Shown here piece by piece: positions 24,714 through 37,921 of a stretch of 64,000 nucleotides of DNA. Location: assembly GCA_040219575.1 (NCBI GenBank), contig JAVJSD010000046.1, positions 1 through 64,000 on the forward strand, given 5' to 3'. The translations under genes were made by a program, and so were the position numbers. This DNA comes from JAVJSD01 sp040219575 (lineage in GTDB: Bacteria; Planctomycetota; Planctomycetia; Pirellulales; Pirellulaceae). Below the pieces are notes generated by a model. It was not told the DNA's origin, made no database searches, and saw only the letters and a list, made by a program, of their open reading frames with translations. How positions within the stretch are numbered: position 1 is the stretch's first letter; each line of letters starts with the position of its first letter.

Positions 24714-25166
24714 ATGGCATTCAACAACGAAGAAGAAATGTACCAGGAGCATGTCCTGGACCACTACGAAGATCCTTACCACCGTGGGACTTGCGAACAT
24801 CCCACCCACGCCCATGAGGACAAGAACCCGCTTTGCGGGGATGTGGTGCGGGTGGAGCTGGCCATCGACGACGAGGGGCGCGTGCGCGAGGCGTGGTTCG
24901 AGGGGAAGGGCTGCGTCATCAGTCAGGCGTCGGCCTCGATGCTGATGGAGCAACTGGAAGGCAAGCGGGTTGACGAGCTCAAGGACTTTTCCGCCCAGCA
25001 GATGCTCGATCTGTTCGGCGCCCGGCTGACGCCCAATCGGCAGAAGTGCTGCCTGCTGCCCTGGCGCGTGGTCCAAACCGCCGTGCATTCGCGCGTCGCC
25101 GGGGATGAAGATGACGAGAACCCCGGCCCCACCTTCGCCGGCCCCGATTTGGGGGAGGAGTCGTAA
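24714..25166 (+). CDS. sufU: SufU-type iron-sulfur scaffold / sulfur acceptor
   Basis: 150 residues. The three conserved Cys are present: Cys41 in NPLCGD, Cys67 in GKGCVISQAS and Cys112 in RQKCCLLPW, with Asp43. SufU proteins take sulfur from SufS through a zinc site. The stop is immediately followed by the sufS start, so the pair is coupled. The C-terminal 20 residues are a low-complexity acidic tail (DEDDENPGPTFAGPDLGEES). Confidence 0.9.
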   Translation: MAFNNEEEMYQEHVLDHYEDPYHRGTCEHPTHAHEDKNPLCGDVVRVELAIDDEGRVREAWFEGKGCVISQASASMLMEQLEGKRVDELKDFSAQQMLDLFGARLTPNRQKCCLLPWRVVQTAVHSRVAGDEDDENPGPTFAGPDLGEES

Positions 25167-26444
25167 ATGGTTGTCGTCGAACGTCCCCTGCCGCTCGACC
25201 CGGTCGCCCTGCGGGCCGATTTCCCGATCCTGCAGCAGACGATCCATGGCGACAAGCCGCTGGTGTATCTCGACAACGCCGCCTCGACGCAGCGCCCGCG
25301 CGAGGTGATCGACGCACTGGTCGAGGTCTACCAGCAACATTACGCAAATGTCCACCGCGGCATCCACTGGCTGAGCGACCAGAGCACCGAGCGCTACGAA
25401 ATCGCCCGGGAGCGGGTGCGAGGATTCATTGGCGCCGACAAAATGACCGAGGTGATCTTCACTTCGGGAACGACGGCCGGCATCAACCTGGTGGCCCGTA
25501 GTTGGGGCGACGCCAACGTGCGGCCGGGCGACGAGATTCTGCTGACCGAGATGGAGCATCACTCGAACATCGTCCCCTGGCAGCAATTGGCGGAGCGGAC
25601 CGGCTGCACGATCCGCTTCCTGCCGATCACCGACGACGGCCTGTTGCGGATGGACCTGCTCGACGAATTCCTCACCGAGCGGACGAAACTCGTGGCGCTG
25701 GCGGCCGTGTCGAATGTGTTGGGAACGATCAACCCGGTAAGTGAGATCGCGCGCCGGGCGCATGCTGTGGGCGCGTTGGTGCTGGTCGATGCCGCCCAGA
25801 GCGTCCCGCACATGAAGACCGACGTCCGCCAGTTGGGCGTCGATTTCTTGGCCTTCAGCGGGCACAAGATGCTCGGTCCGTCGGGAGTGGGCGTGTTGTA
25901 CGGCCGCGAGCAGTTGCTCGAGGCGATGCCGCCGTTTTTGGGCGGGGGGAGCATGATCCGCTATGTGCGGAAGGACGGCTTCACCTCGGCCGATTTGCCC
26001 GCCAAGTTCGAGGCCGGCACGCCGCCCATCGCCGACGCGATTTGCATGACCGCGGCCATCGACTATCTGGAGCGGATCGGCTTCGACGCCATCCCCGCTC
26101 ACGAACATCTGCTGGCCGAGCGAGCCCACGACCTGCTGGCCAAGATCGACGGACTCAGCTTTGTGGGGCCGTCGCCCGACAAGAAGGCGGGCATCGTCAG
26201 TTTTGTTCTCGACAAGCCGCACTCGCACGACGTGGCGCAGCTGCTCGACGGCAACGGCATCGCCATTCGCGCCGGGCATCACTGCACGATGCCGCTGCAC
26301 GAGCGATTGGGCATCGACTCCAGCAATCGCGCCAGCTTTTACTTCTACAACACGCCGGACGACGTCGACAAACTCGGCGAGGCGCTGCTGGGCATCAAAG
26401 AGTTCTTCGGCCGCGAGCGGAAGCGGCGGCGCGCCAAACCGTAA
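25167..26444 (+). CDS. sufS: Cysteine desulfurase SufS
   Basis: 425 residues. PLP-dependent class V enzyme: YLDNAASTQRP near 29-39, HHSNIVPWQ, Asp in VLVDAAQSVPH, the PLP Lys in FLAFSGHKMLGPSGVG, and the active-site Cys in RAGHHCTMPLH. It releases sulfur from cysteine as a persulfide and passes it to SufU for Fe-S cluster assembly. The start codon directly abuts the sufU stop. The SufB, SufC and SufD genes are not next to it in this window. Confidence 0.93.
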   Translation: MVVVERPLPLDPVALRADFPILQQTIHGDKPLVYLDNAASTQRPREVIDALVEVYQQHYANVHRGIHWLSDQSTERYEIARERVRGFIGADKMTEVIFTSGTTAGINLVARSWGDANVRPGDEILLTEMEHHSNIVPWQQLAERTGCTIRFLPITDDGLLRMDLLDEFLTERTKLVALAAVSNVLGTINPVSEIARRAHAVGALVLVDAAQSVPHMKTDVRQLGVDFLAFSGHKMLGPSGVGVLYGREQLLEAMPPFLGGGSMIRYVRKDGFTSADLPAKFEAGTPPIADAICMTAAIDYLERIGFDAIPAHEHLLAERAHDLLAKIDGLSFVGPSPDKKAGIVSFVLDKPHSHDVAQLLDGNGIAIRAGHHCTMPLHERLGIDSSNRASFYFYNTPDDVDKLGEALLGIKEFFGRERKRRRAKP

Positions 26445-26509
26445 TTCCCTCTTCCGGCACGTTCGTTCGCCGCGGGGCCGCGCCGAGCGTCGGCCTTTGC
26501 GGAACCGCC

Positions 26510-27649
26510 ATGAGCGACGATTCTCAATTCATGCGCCGCGCCTTGGAGCTTGCATCGCGAGGGCGGGGCTATGTCGAACCGAACCCGATGGTCGGTTGCG
26601 TGATCGTCGCCGGCGAGGGCTCAACCGCCGGCGACGTTGTGGGCGAGGGGTGGCATCGTCAGTTCGGAGGCCCGCACGCCGAGATCGAGGCGCTTCGCAT
26701 CGCGGGCAGCCGCGCCCGCGGCGCGACGATGTACGTCACGCTGGAGCCTTGCAGCCATCACGGCAAGACGCCGCCCTGTTGCGAGGCCGTCGTCTCGGCG
26801 GGAGTCGCCCGCGTCGTTGTTGCGCAAGAAGACCCATTTCCGGAAGTCGCTGGCCGCGGAATTCGCACGCTCCGCGAGGCGGGACTTCACGTGGAAGTGG
26901 GAGTCGCGGAGGTTGAAGCGACGACACTGAACGCGCCGTACTTGAAATTGTTGTCGACGCGTCGACCGTGGGTGATCGCGAAGTGGGCCATGACGCTCGA
27001 CGGAAAGATCGCCACGAGCGCCGGCGACAGTCGATGGATCAGCGGCGGCGCCTCCCGCGCCGTCGTGCATGAGTTGCGCGGCCGCGTGGACGCGATCCTC
27101 GTCGGCAGCGGCACCGCCCACACCGACGATCCGTTGCTGACCGCCCGTCCGCCGGGCGCCCGAACGGCGCTGCGAATCGTGGTCGATTCCCGCGCTTCGC
27201 TCGCATCCACCAGTCGCCTGGCGGCCACGGCCCGTGAGATTCCGCTGCTGGCGGCGGTCGGCCGTGAGGCCCCGGAGAAGGAGAGGCTTCGTCTTCAAGA
27301 GTTGGGCTGCGAAGTGCTCTCCTGCGACGGCGCGACGCACGCCGATCGATTGGCGCAGTTGCTGGACGAGTTGGGACGTCGCCGCATGACGAACGTGCTG
27401 GTCGAGGGAGGCGCCCGGCTGCTGGGAACGTGCTTCGACATGCGGGCCGTCGACGAGGCGCACGTGTTCGTGGCGGCGAAAGTCTTCGGCGGACAGAGCG
27501 CCCCGACCGCCGTGGGAGGCGAGGGCGTACCGCGCGTCGCCGACGCACTATGGATGGACGCGCCTGCGATTACCGAACTTGACGGCGACGTTTACCTGCA
27601 CGGCCGCTTGTCGCGCAATCAACGCGACGCCGCAACAAGGCGTACGTAA
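26510..27649 (+). CDS. ribD: Bifunctional riboflavin biosynthesis deaminase/reductase RibD
   Basis: 379 residues. N-terminal deaminase (about 1-145) with the zinc motif: His56 and Glu58 in GGPHAEIEAL, then Cys81 and Cys90 in LEPCSHHGKTPPC. The C-terminal reductase (about 150-370) has WAMTLDGKIAT, GSGTAHTDDPLLTAR and VLVEGGARLLG. It performs steps two and three of riboflavin synthesis from GTP. It lies 65 bases after sufS on the same strand; no other rib genes are nearby. Confidence 0.93.
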   Translation: MSDDSQFMRRALELASRGRGYVEPNPMVGCVIVAGEGSTAGDVVGEGWHRQFGGPHAEIEALRIAGSRARGATMYVTLEPCSHHGKTPPCCEAVVSAGVARVVVAQEDPFPEVAGRGIRTLREAGLHVEVGVAEVEATTLNAPYLKLLSTRRPWVIAKWAMTLDGKIATSAGDSRWISGGASRAVVHELRGRVDAILVGSGTAHTDDPLLTARPPGARTALRIVVDSRASLASTSRLAATAREIPLLAAVGREAPEKERLRLQELGCEVLSCDGATHADRLAQLLDELGRRRMTNVLVEGGARLLGTCFDMRAVDEAHVFVAAKVFGGQSAPTAVGGEGVPRVADALWMDAPAITELDGDVYLHGRLSRNQRDAATRRT

Positions 27650-27665
27650 CCGCAACCGGAATGTC

Positions 27666-28556
27666 TCACGCCGCCTCCTCCTCGCTCGTGACGCCGCGGA
27701 TCATCTGCAGGAACTGCTCCGTCGAGGCGGGGCGCTCTCCCGGTTCGGGTTCGATGCACTTCATGATGGCCTCGCCCAGCACACGATTCAGCTTGGGGCG
27801 GTAGCTGAAGATGTCGGTCGGTTTTTGCGTGTCGTGCGCCAGCGCCGCCTTGCCGCTGGTCTCGCCCGCCGGCCAGGGAAACTCCCACGTCAGCAGCCGA
27901 TAGGAGGTCACACCCAGGGCGAAGATGTCGACGCGTTCGTCGGTGCTCCGCCGGCGAACGATCTCCGGCGCCATGTACAGCGGCGTGCCCGTGCGATTGC
28001 CGGGCATGCGGTACTCGCGCTCGTTGGGCACGGTCAGGCCGAAGTCGATCAGCTTGAGCGTCTTCATGTCGGCGGTGACGATGAAATTTCGCGGGCAGAC
28101 GTCGCGATGGATGAAGCCCGCCTTGTGCACGGCGTCGATCGCTTCGGCCATTTGGCGGATCAACTCCACGCGTTTTCCCACCAGACTTTCGTCGCAGTTT
28201 TGAATCAGCGTATTGAGCCCCGGGCCCTCGATGAACTCCATCAGAATGTATTGCTGCCCGGAAACCGTATCGCCGTATTCGTAGGTCTCCACCACGCGGG
28301 GGCTTTTGATCTTCATGGCGATCTCGCCCTCCGACGGCTTGTTGAGCTGCTTGAATCGCTCTTCGAAGGCGGCCGTCTTTTCGGAGTCGAGGATTTTCAG
28401 TCCCACGATCTTGCCGGTCTTGATGTCGCGGGCGGAGCGAAACTTCGACATCGTGCCGGAGATCGCCTCGCGCGTGAACTCGAACCGGGCGGAAACGTCG
28501 AGCTTATTGCTCTCGAAGTACGCCGTGAGCGATTTGAGCTTTTCGAGGAAGCCCAT
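27666..28556 (-). CDS. Soluble Ser/Thr protein kinase-like protein with atypical loops
   Basis: 296 residues from ATG 28556. Kinase landmarks are ATP Lys in IVGLKILD, catalytic loop FIHRDVCPRNFIV, metal site LKLIDFGLT, activation-loop end GTPLYMAPEIV and FALGVTSYRLLTWEFPWPAG. The glycine loop is degenerate (AISGTMSKFRSARD), and the loop normally read as HRDLKPxN has Cys in place of Lys. There is no membrane segment or sensor domain. Planctomycetes have many such kinases; this one may have low or altered activity. Confidence 0.85.
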   Translation of the reverse strand: MGFLEKLKSLTAYFESNKLDVSARFEFTREAISGTMSKFRSARDIKTGKIVGLKILDSEKTAAFEERFKQLNKPSEGEIAMKIKSPRVVETYEYGDTVSGQQYILMEFIEGPGLNTLIQNCDESLVGKRVELIRQMAEAIDAVHKAGFIHRDVCPRNFIVTADMKTLKLIDFGLTVPNEREYRMPGNRTGTPLYMAPEIVRRRSTDERVDIFALGVTSYRLLTWEFPWPAGETSGKAALAHDTQKPTDIFSYRPKLNRVLGEAIMKCIEPEPGERPASTEQFLQMIRGVTSEEEAA

Positions 28557-28831
28557 TGTTTGCCTGCTTCTCTGTCCAAAGAACATGCCACGCGCTGGCG
28601 ATGCGATCGATCGCCGAGCCCGACATCATCCAGTTCCATTAGAACCGAAAGAGGGCCTGCGAGGGAATGAGTCGACGGCGGGAACCCCGATCGGCGCGCC
28701 GTCCGCCGCCGGGCGCGCCGTCCGAGGCGGTCGCCGGCGGACTTGTCGCTCCCGCCAGACGCCCGGCTTCCCGCGGGCTTCACCATACTTTCAGGGAGTC
28801 GCGAGGAAAAGCACGTAGCTCCATCCGCCCC

Positions 28832-30787
<1,956 letters not shown>

Positions 30788-31115
30788 CGTGGAATTCCTG
30801 TGGAGAGTTGCTCGCCGCAATATCGGCCGAGGGCGCAATCAGATTCGCCTCCGCGAGGCGTGTCGCCCGGGGACCGGCCCCTCGGTTCGAAAGACGCTTC
30901 AACCGAATGGAATGCGAACTCATTGCCTGGACAAACCGGCGATTTTAGGGGGGCGTGGCGAGGGTGTCAACGAATTCAGAGCGACCTGCAAACGAGCGGC
31001 TTCCTGCGTCGCGCCCCACTTATGACGGTCTCCGTACGCCGCCGCCTCGTCTTGCCTTTTCACTTTTTCCCTTTACCTTTTACCTTTTCACTTCGCGCAG
31101 CGCCGGGAGACCGAC
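30788..31115. other. Divergent intergenic region
   Basis: Between acetyl-CoA synthetase (minus) and sulfatase (plus). It holds a pyrimidine tract at about 31050-31092 with CCTTTTACC repeats. No gene found. Confidence 0.4.
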
Positions 31116-32546
<1,431 letters not shown>

Positions 32547-32711
32547 TCGAGACGTCAACAGTTTGGTGGCCTTGATTCCCGTTCGCCCTCTATCACGGGC
32601 ACGAGTCCTCACTCGGAAGCGCCGCCGCCGCGATCGGCGCGATGCTCGTACCGACGGTCGATTCTCCGTCAGGCAACGCGCATGGGTGACGACCTTTCCT
32701 TGACCACCAGA

Positions 32712-34907
32712 TTACGCGACGGCGTCGGCCACGGCCAGCGGCAGCCGCACGGTGATCGTCGTGCCGATCCCCGCTTCGCTGTGGATGCGGCAGCGGCCGT
32801 TCAAGAGCCGCACGCGCTCGTTGACGCCCAGCAGGCCGAAGCCGGTCTTTCGCGACCTCTCGACGTCGAATCCGCAACCGAAATCCTGGACGACGATCTC
32901 CACCTCGGCGTCGACCTGCATCAATGCGATTCGAAGCCGATTCGAGCCGCTGTGTTTGCGGGCGTTGTGCACCGCCTCTTGAACGACTCGATAGATCGTC
33001 GCTTCCAGCGTTTTGTTCAGTCGGCCGACCGCCGGATCGAAATCGAATTCGACGGCGATCTCCGCGGCGGGGAGTTGGTCGATCAGGTCCTCCAGGGCGG
33101 CGCGAATGCCGATGTCGTCCAACACCGTCGGCCGGATGCCTCGAATGACGCGTCGTCCGTCCTCGATGCCTCGCCGCAGGTCGGCGACGACGCGATTGAT
33201 CGTGGTCGCGCATTTCTCGGACAATTGCTGCGTCGAAAGACTCTCCAAGGTCATCAGCGAGCCGGCGGCGTATTGCACGAGTCCGTCGTGAAACTCGTAG
33301 CAGATGAATTGCTTCTCGCGCTCCTGCACGTCGATCAGATTGCGCAGCAGCCGCTCCTTCGCCGCCAGATCCGCGTAGGCCGTGGTCAGGTCGGTGATGT
33401 CGGTGGAGATGCCGCCGATGGCGAGCATCCTGCCGCGTTGGTCCTTGACGGGAAACTTGACGGAACGGTAGGTATGGAGGCCGTCTTCCTGGGAGACCGT
33501 CTCCTCGAAATCATGCGGCGCCTGATCGCGCCAAACCTTGGCGTCGCTGTCCTGAAATATCCTGGCGGTTTCGGCGCCGAAAATCTCGACATCCGTCGCT
33601 CCGACGATCTCGCTTTCCGGCTTGCCGAATAATTCCTGAAAGCGGAGGTTGGTGAGCAAGTAACGGCCGCTCCGGTCTTTGAGATAGACCACGTTCGAAC
33701 TGTTGTCCAGCATCCCGGCCAGTTGCGCTTCCCGCGTCTGCAGGGTTTCCTCGGCGAGCTTCCGCTTGGTGATGTCCTCGACAATCGCCAGATGCTGCTT
33801 GGGCGCCTCTCCCGGCTGCCAAAGCGGCACGACGATCAGATTGACCCAACGCACGGCGCCGTCCGCCTGAAGGTAGCGCTTCTCCATGCGAAACTGCTCG
33901 ATCCGGCCGCTGACCAGCAGCGCCATTTGATCGAGATCCTCCTGCAAATCGTCGGGATGCGTGACGGTTTGAAAGTCGAGCTGCAACGCTTCTTGTTGCG
34001 TTCTGCCGAGGATTTCGGCGTAGCGTGGGTTGAGTTCGAGAAACCGACCGGTCCGCGAATCGATGGCGGCGATGCCGATCGGCGCCTGGTCGAAGATGGC
34101 GTCGAGACGATGCTCAAAGGTCTTGCGGCCATGAATGTCTTGAACGATGGCGATCCAGCCGTCGGGGCGACCCTCCGAATCTTCAACCGGAGCGATGGAG
34201 CAACTCGCCCACCGCAGGCTTCCGTCACGATGCGTCAAACGAAACTCTCGACCGGGCATCCTTTCACCCGCTTGAAGCCGCGGCAGCCAAACCTGACGCA
34301 TCTCAGCAAAATCGTCCTCGTGGACGATTTTCCGCCAACGATCCGACAGCAATTCGTCGGAGCGCACTCCCACCATTTCGCACAATTGCTGGTTGACGTA
34401 GAACAGTCGGCCTTTGCGATCGGCCTGGGCGATTCCGATGGGGGCGTGGGTCGCCAACGATCGGAAACGCTCCTCGGAGGCCCGCAACGCCTCCAATTGG
34501 TTGTGTTCGTCGGTGACATCGCGGGCGGTGGCGAGAAGTTCTCCTGTGTCCGGTTTTGCCTTGGCCTGCCACGCCAACCAGCGGTAGGAGCCGTCTTTCG
34601 AGCGGTAACGGTTCTGGAAATGAACGGTCTCGTAGGAATCGGTTTGCAGGAGAGTCGCCTCGCGGAGCGTCGCCTCGACATCGTCGGGATGCACGAACTC
34701 GATGTAAGGACGACTCGTCAGTTCTTCCTCGGACCAGCCCAAATTCCGAGTCCAAGCCGAATTCACACGAGTAAAGAAGCCGCGGTGATCCGCCACGCAC
34801 AACATTTCGCTGCAGAAATCGAAAAAATCGAGCACGTTGATGCAGTCCAGCCGGGAAGAGGAGAGTGGGGGCGGAGGCCTTGAGTCCGCCGACCGACGCT
34901 TTGGCAC
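32712..34907 (-). CDS. Multi-PAS soluble histidine kinase (NarL-partner type)
   Basis: 731 residues. Four PAS/PAC units in a row: about 25-150, 145-265, 268-390 and 400-515, each ending in a D-I/V-T/H motif such as ATARDVTDEH and VEDITKRKLAEE. Then comes a HisKA_3 dimerisation/phospho-acceptor region with His in FICYEFHDGLVQY, and a C-terminal HATPase with VVQEAVHNARKHSG and GFGLLGVNERV. No membrane segments, so it senses an internal signal. No response regulator is adjacent. Confidence 0.9.
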   Translation of the reverse strand: MPKRRSADSRPPPPLSSSRLDCINVLDFFDFCSEMLCVADHRGFFTRVNSAWTRNLGWSEEELTSRPYIEFVHPDDVEATLREATLLQTDSYETVHFQNRYRSKDGSYRWLAWQAKAKPDTGELLATARDVTDEHNQLEALRASEERFRSLATHAPIGIAQADRKGRLFYVNQQLCEMVGVRSDELLSDRWRKIVHEDDFAEMRQVWLPRLQAGERMPGREFRLTHRDGSLRWASCSIAPVEDSEGRPDGWIAIVQDIHGRKTFEHRLDAIFDQAPIGIAAIDSRTGRFLELNPRYAEILGRTQQEALQLDFQTVTHPDDLQEDLDQMALLVSGRIEQFRMEKRYLQADGAVRWVNLIVVPLWQPGEAPKQHLAIVEDITKRKLAEETLQTREAQLAGMLDNSSNVVYLKDRSGRYLLTNLRFQELFGKPESEIVGATDVEIFGAETARIFQDSDAKVWRDQAPHDFEETVSQEDGLHTYRSVKFPVKDQRGRMLAIGGISTDITDLTTAYADLAAKERLLRNLIDVQEREKQFICYEFHDGLVQYAAGSLMTLESLSTQQLSEKCATTINRVVADLRRGIEDGRRVIRGIRPTVLDDIGIRAALEDLIDQLPAAEIAVEFDFDPAVGRLNKTLEATIYRVVQEAVHNARKHSGSNRLRIALMQVDAEVEIVVQDFGCGFDVERSRKTGFGLLGVNERVRLLNGRCRIHSEAGIGTTITVRLPLAVADAVA

Positions 34908-35122
34908 CAGGGGTTATTGTAGCGGGCCGCACAGTGTTGTGCGGAAAACTCTCAAATCGGGCTGGCGGGAGACCGCATCAGCAAACGTGATGAATCGAGT
35001 AGCCGTCGTTTGCGTCTGCGACGATTTCGGGGTGAGAGACAGCAACCGTCGCGAGCGTCCCCCCGCCGAGCTTTGCACATTCCGCCGGCCTTGCCGCCTC
35101 AAGCAGGCGCCGTCGCAAGGCG

Positions 35123-36151
35123 TTACTCGTCGGCGCCCTCTTCCATCGCCTCGCGGCTGCTCGTCGGGGACTCGCCATCCACGAACGTTACGGGACGGTT
35201 CGCCGAGCGGTCGACGGTGAGATGGAAGATGTCGAAGCGGTTGTAGCCGCCGGAGATATCGTGGAACTGCTTCGGGCGGACGCAAGCGGCGACATCGCAG
35301 TCGACGTACAGGATGCCTTCTTCGTCGCGCAACTGGTCGCCGATCGTTTCACCGGATGGATTCGTCGCCAGCGACACGCCGCGGGGACTGCCTTCCAAGA
35401 TGCGCGCGGCGTCGGCGTGGAGTTCGGCGAGAAAGGTGAACATCGCCTGGTCCATGAATCCTGCGGCGACGAGGTTGAAGGCCTTGGCTTCGAACGAATG
35501 CGCCGCGGTCCGCAGGCGAATCGCTTGGGCCAGGTCGTAGTTGCCGCCATCCCGCGGATCCTGCGACGGCCAGATCGGCGGATAGTTGGCCAGGTGCACC
35601 TGCTCGCCTTGCGCGATCATCGTGTAGCGGGCCAGCGGATTGGTGTTCTCGCCGCAGATCAACATGCCGATCCGGCCGCAACGAGTGTCGCACACACGCA
35701 ATCCCGCACCGTCGCCCGCGGCCCAGGTGAGTTTTTCGTAAAACGTGGGGACGAGTTTGCGATGGTGATTGAGAATCGCGCCGGACTCGTCGATCAACAC
35801 GTTGCTGTTGTACAAGCAACCGAGACTGGCCTGCGAGCGTTCGTTGAAGCCCATCGAAACGACGAGTTCGTTCTCGCGGGCCGTCGCCCGTAGGCGTTCG
35901 ATCTCCGGGCCGGGCGTGAGCATCGCGTTGGCGGCCAGGCGGCAGAACAGGTCGTGATTGTAGATTGGGCTGCGCAGCGCGCTCCAAAGGGGAAACGCCG
36001 GCAAGTAGGTCTCCGGAAAGACGGCCAGTTGGGCGCCATTGCGGGCCGCCTCGGCGATCAGGGAACAGGCCTTATCGAGCGACGCAGCCAGGTCGAGAAA
36101 CACCGGCGCGGCGTGCATGATCGCCGCCTTGAAACGGGGAAGTTCCGGCAT
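35123..36151 (-). CDS. Nitrilase / cyanide hydratase family enzyme
   Basis: 342 residues from ATG 36151. The catalytic triad of the nitrilase superfamily is present: Glu47 in FPETYLPAFP, Lys132 in HHRKLVPTFYEK and Cys166 in LICGENTNPLARY. The ICGENTNPL form is that of true nitrilases (nitrile to carboxylate plus ammonia) rather than amidases. C-terminal region contains HDISGGYNRFDIFHLTVDR. Cytoplasmic, single gene. The substrate could be an aliphatic or aromatic nitrile. Confidence 0.88.
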   Translation of the reverse strand: MPELPRFKAAIMHAAPVFLDLAASLDKACSLIAEAARNGAQLAVFPETYLPAFPLWSALRSPIYNHDLFCRLAANAMLTPGPEIERLRATARENELVVSMGFNERSQASLGCLYNSNVLIDESGAILNHHRKLVPTFYEKLTWAAGDGAGLRVCDTRCGRIGMLICGENTNPLARYTMIAQGEQVHLANYPPIWPSQDPRDGGNYDLAQAIRLRTAAHSFEAKAFNLVAAGFMDQAMFTFLAELHADAARILEGSPRGVSLATNPSGETIGDQLRDEEGILYVDCDVAACVRPKQFHDISGGYNRFDIFHLTVDRSANRPVTFVDGESPTSSREAMEEGADE

Positions 36152-36284
36152 CGCTTGGTAAATCTCCCGCCGAAACACCCCAGGTCTGTCAAATACGGCG
36201 CCGCGACGCGCAGCGATTCGCCGAGCGAGGGTAGCGCGCTGGAGAAGCAGTGTCAAGCTGCCGCGGAACAGTCCGTGGAACTAC

Positions 36285-37754
36285 CTACTTGGCATGCTCT
36301 GAAAACTGCGACACATCGACGCCAAGACCCTCCGCCACGCGGCGGCCGTACTCTTCGTCGGCGCGGAAGAAGTGGCATAGCTGCCGGTGCTGGATTTCTT
36401 CACGCACCTGGCCGAGGGCGCCGCAGATGGCCGTCACCGTGCGTTGCTTTTCATCTTCGGGAAACAGCCGCCACAGATCACCGGCTTGCGTGTAGTCGTC
36501 GTGGCCCTCGCGCGAGTCGAACCGATCGGCCGACACGTCGCCCAGGGGCAGCGGCGGCTCCGCGAAGGACGGATCGTCCTGCGGTGTGCCGCTGAGGCTG
36601 TTGGGGAAGTAGTTCGGCGATGAACCTCCCTGGCCGACGCTCATCGCTCCGTCCCGCTCGTAGTGCATCACCGGGCACTGCGGGCGATTGACCGGCAACT
36701 GCTGATAATTCGTCCCCACGCGATACAAATGCGCGTCGGCGTAGCTCATCAGCCGGGCCTGCAGCATCTTGTCGGGACTCGGGCCGACGCCCGGTACGAG
36801 GTTCGAGGGATTGAACGCCGCCTGCTCCATCTCGGCGAAGTAGTTCTCAGGATTCCGATTCAACTCCAGCACGCCGACCTCGATCAGCGGGAAGTCGCCG
36901 TGCGGCCAGACCTTGGTCAAATCGAAGGGATTCCAGCGGAACTGTTCCGCCTGCGTTTGCGTCATCACCTGCAGGTAGAACGTCCAACGGGGGAAGTCGC
37001 CGCGCTCGATCGACTCGAACAGATCGCGCTGGTGCGTCTCACGGTCGCCGCCGATCATGTTGGTCGATTCCTCGTCGGTCAGGCATTGGATCCCCTGCTG
37101 CGTCTTGAAGTGGAACTTGCACCAGACGCGCTCGCCGGCCGAGTTGACCAGCGAATAGGTGTGGCTGCCGTAGCCGTTCATCGTGCGATACGAAGCCGGC
37201 AGCCCGCGGTCGCTGAACAGGATCGTCACCTGGTGCAGCGACTCCGGGCACAGCGACCAGAAGTCCCACTGCATGTTGTTGTCCCGCAAATGCGTCTTGG
37301 GATCTCGCTTCTGCGTGTGAATGAAGTTGGCGAACTTGTAGGGATCGCGGACGAAGAACACCGGCGTGTTGTTGCCGACCATGTCCCAGTTTCCCTCCTG
37401 CGTGTAGAACTTGAGCGCGAACCCGCGGACATCGCGCTCGGCGTCGGCGGCGCCGCGTTCGCCGGCGACGGTCGAGAACCGCGCCAGCACTTCGGTCTGT
37501 TTGCCGACCTCGCTGAGAAACGCCGCCCGGGTGTACCTGGTCACGTCGCCGGTGACCGTGAACTTGCCATGCGCGCCAGAGCCCTTGGCGTGCACCACGC
37601 GCTCGGGAATCCGCTCGCGATTGAAAGCCTGCATCTGCTCGAGCAGTTGCACGTCCTGCATCAACAGCGGACCACGGGGCCCCGCGGTCATGGAATTCTG
37701 ATTGTCAGCGATCGGGCAGCCGCCGGCGGTGGTGAGTTTGGGCTTGTCGGACAT
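36285..37754 (-). CDS. katA: Haem catalase
   Basis: 489 residues, typical of small-subunit catalases. Active-site His55 in ERVVHAKGSGAHG, distal Asn in DMVGNNTPVFFVRDP, proximal haem-ligand Tyr in RLMSYADAHLYRVGTNY. It converts hydrogen peroxide to water and oxygen in the cytoplasm. It is divergent from an OxyR-like regulator, with 167 bases between, which suggests peroxide-responsive control. Confidence 0.95.
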   Translation of the reverse strand: MSDKPKLTTAGGCPIADNQNSMTAGPRGPLLMQDVQLLEQMQAFNRERIPERVVHAKGSGAHGKFTVTGDVTRYTRAAFLSEVGKQTEVLARFSTVAGERGAADAERDVRGFALKFYTQEGNWDMVGNNTPVFFVRDPYKFANFIHTQKRDPKTHLRDNNMQWDFWSLCPESLHQVTILFSDRGLPASYRTMNGYGSHTYSLVNSAGERVWCKFHFKTQQGIQCLTDEESTNMIGGDRETHQRDLFESIERGDFPRWTFYLQVMTQTQAEQFRWNPFDLTKVWPHGDFPLIEVGVLELNRNPENYFAEMEQAAFNPSNLVPGVGPSPDKMLQARLMSYADAHLYRVGTNYQQLPVNRPQCPVMHYERDGAMSVGQGGSSPNYFPNSLSGTPQDDPSFAEPPLPLGDVSADRFDSREGHDDYTQAGDLWRLFPEDEKQRTVTAICGALGQVREEIQHRQLCHFFRADEEYGRRVAEGLGVDVSQFSEHAK

Positions 37755-37864
37755 CGTAATCCTTTCCTGAAGAATCGGTCGCCGTGACGAAGGGAAGCTG
37801 TCTGACGCGGATGGTGCGCCTGCCGCATGAAGTCATTATGACGTTGCCGACAAATACATCCAGT

Positions 37865-37879
37865 GCATAATAGTAATGC
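37865..37879. promoter_or_regulatory. Possible LysR/OxyR-type operator
   Basis: An inverted repeat GCAT-N7-ATGC within an AT-rich part of the katA-oxyR divergent region, of the spacing LysR-family regulators use. It does not match the full OxyR consensus, so it is only a candidate. Confidence 0.3.
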
Positions 37880-37921
37880 CACCCATGCACCGAACGCATC
37901 ATCTGGGCCCTGCCACTCACG

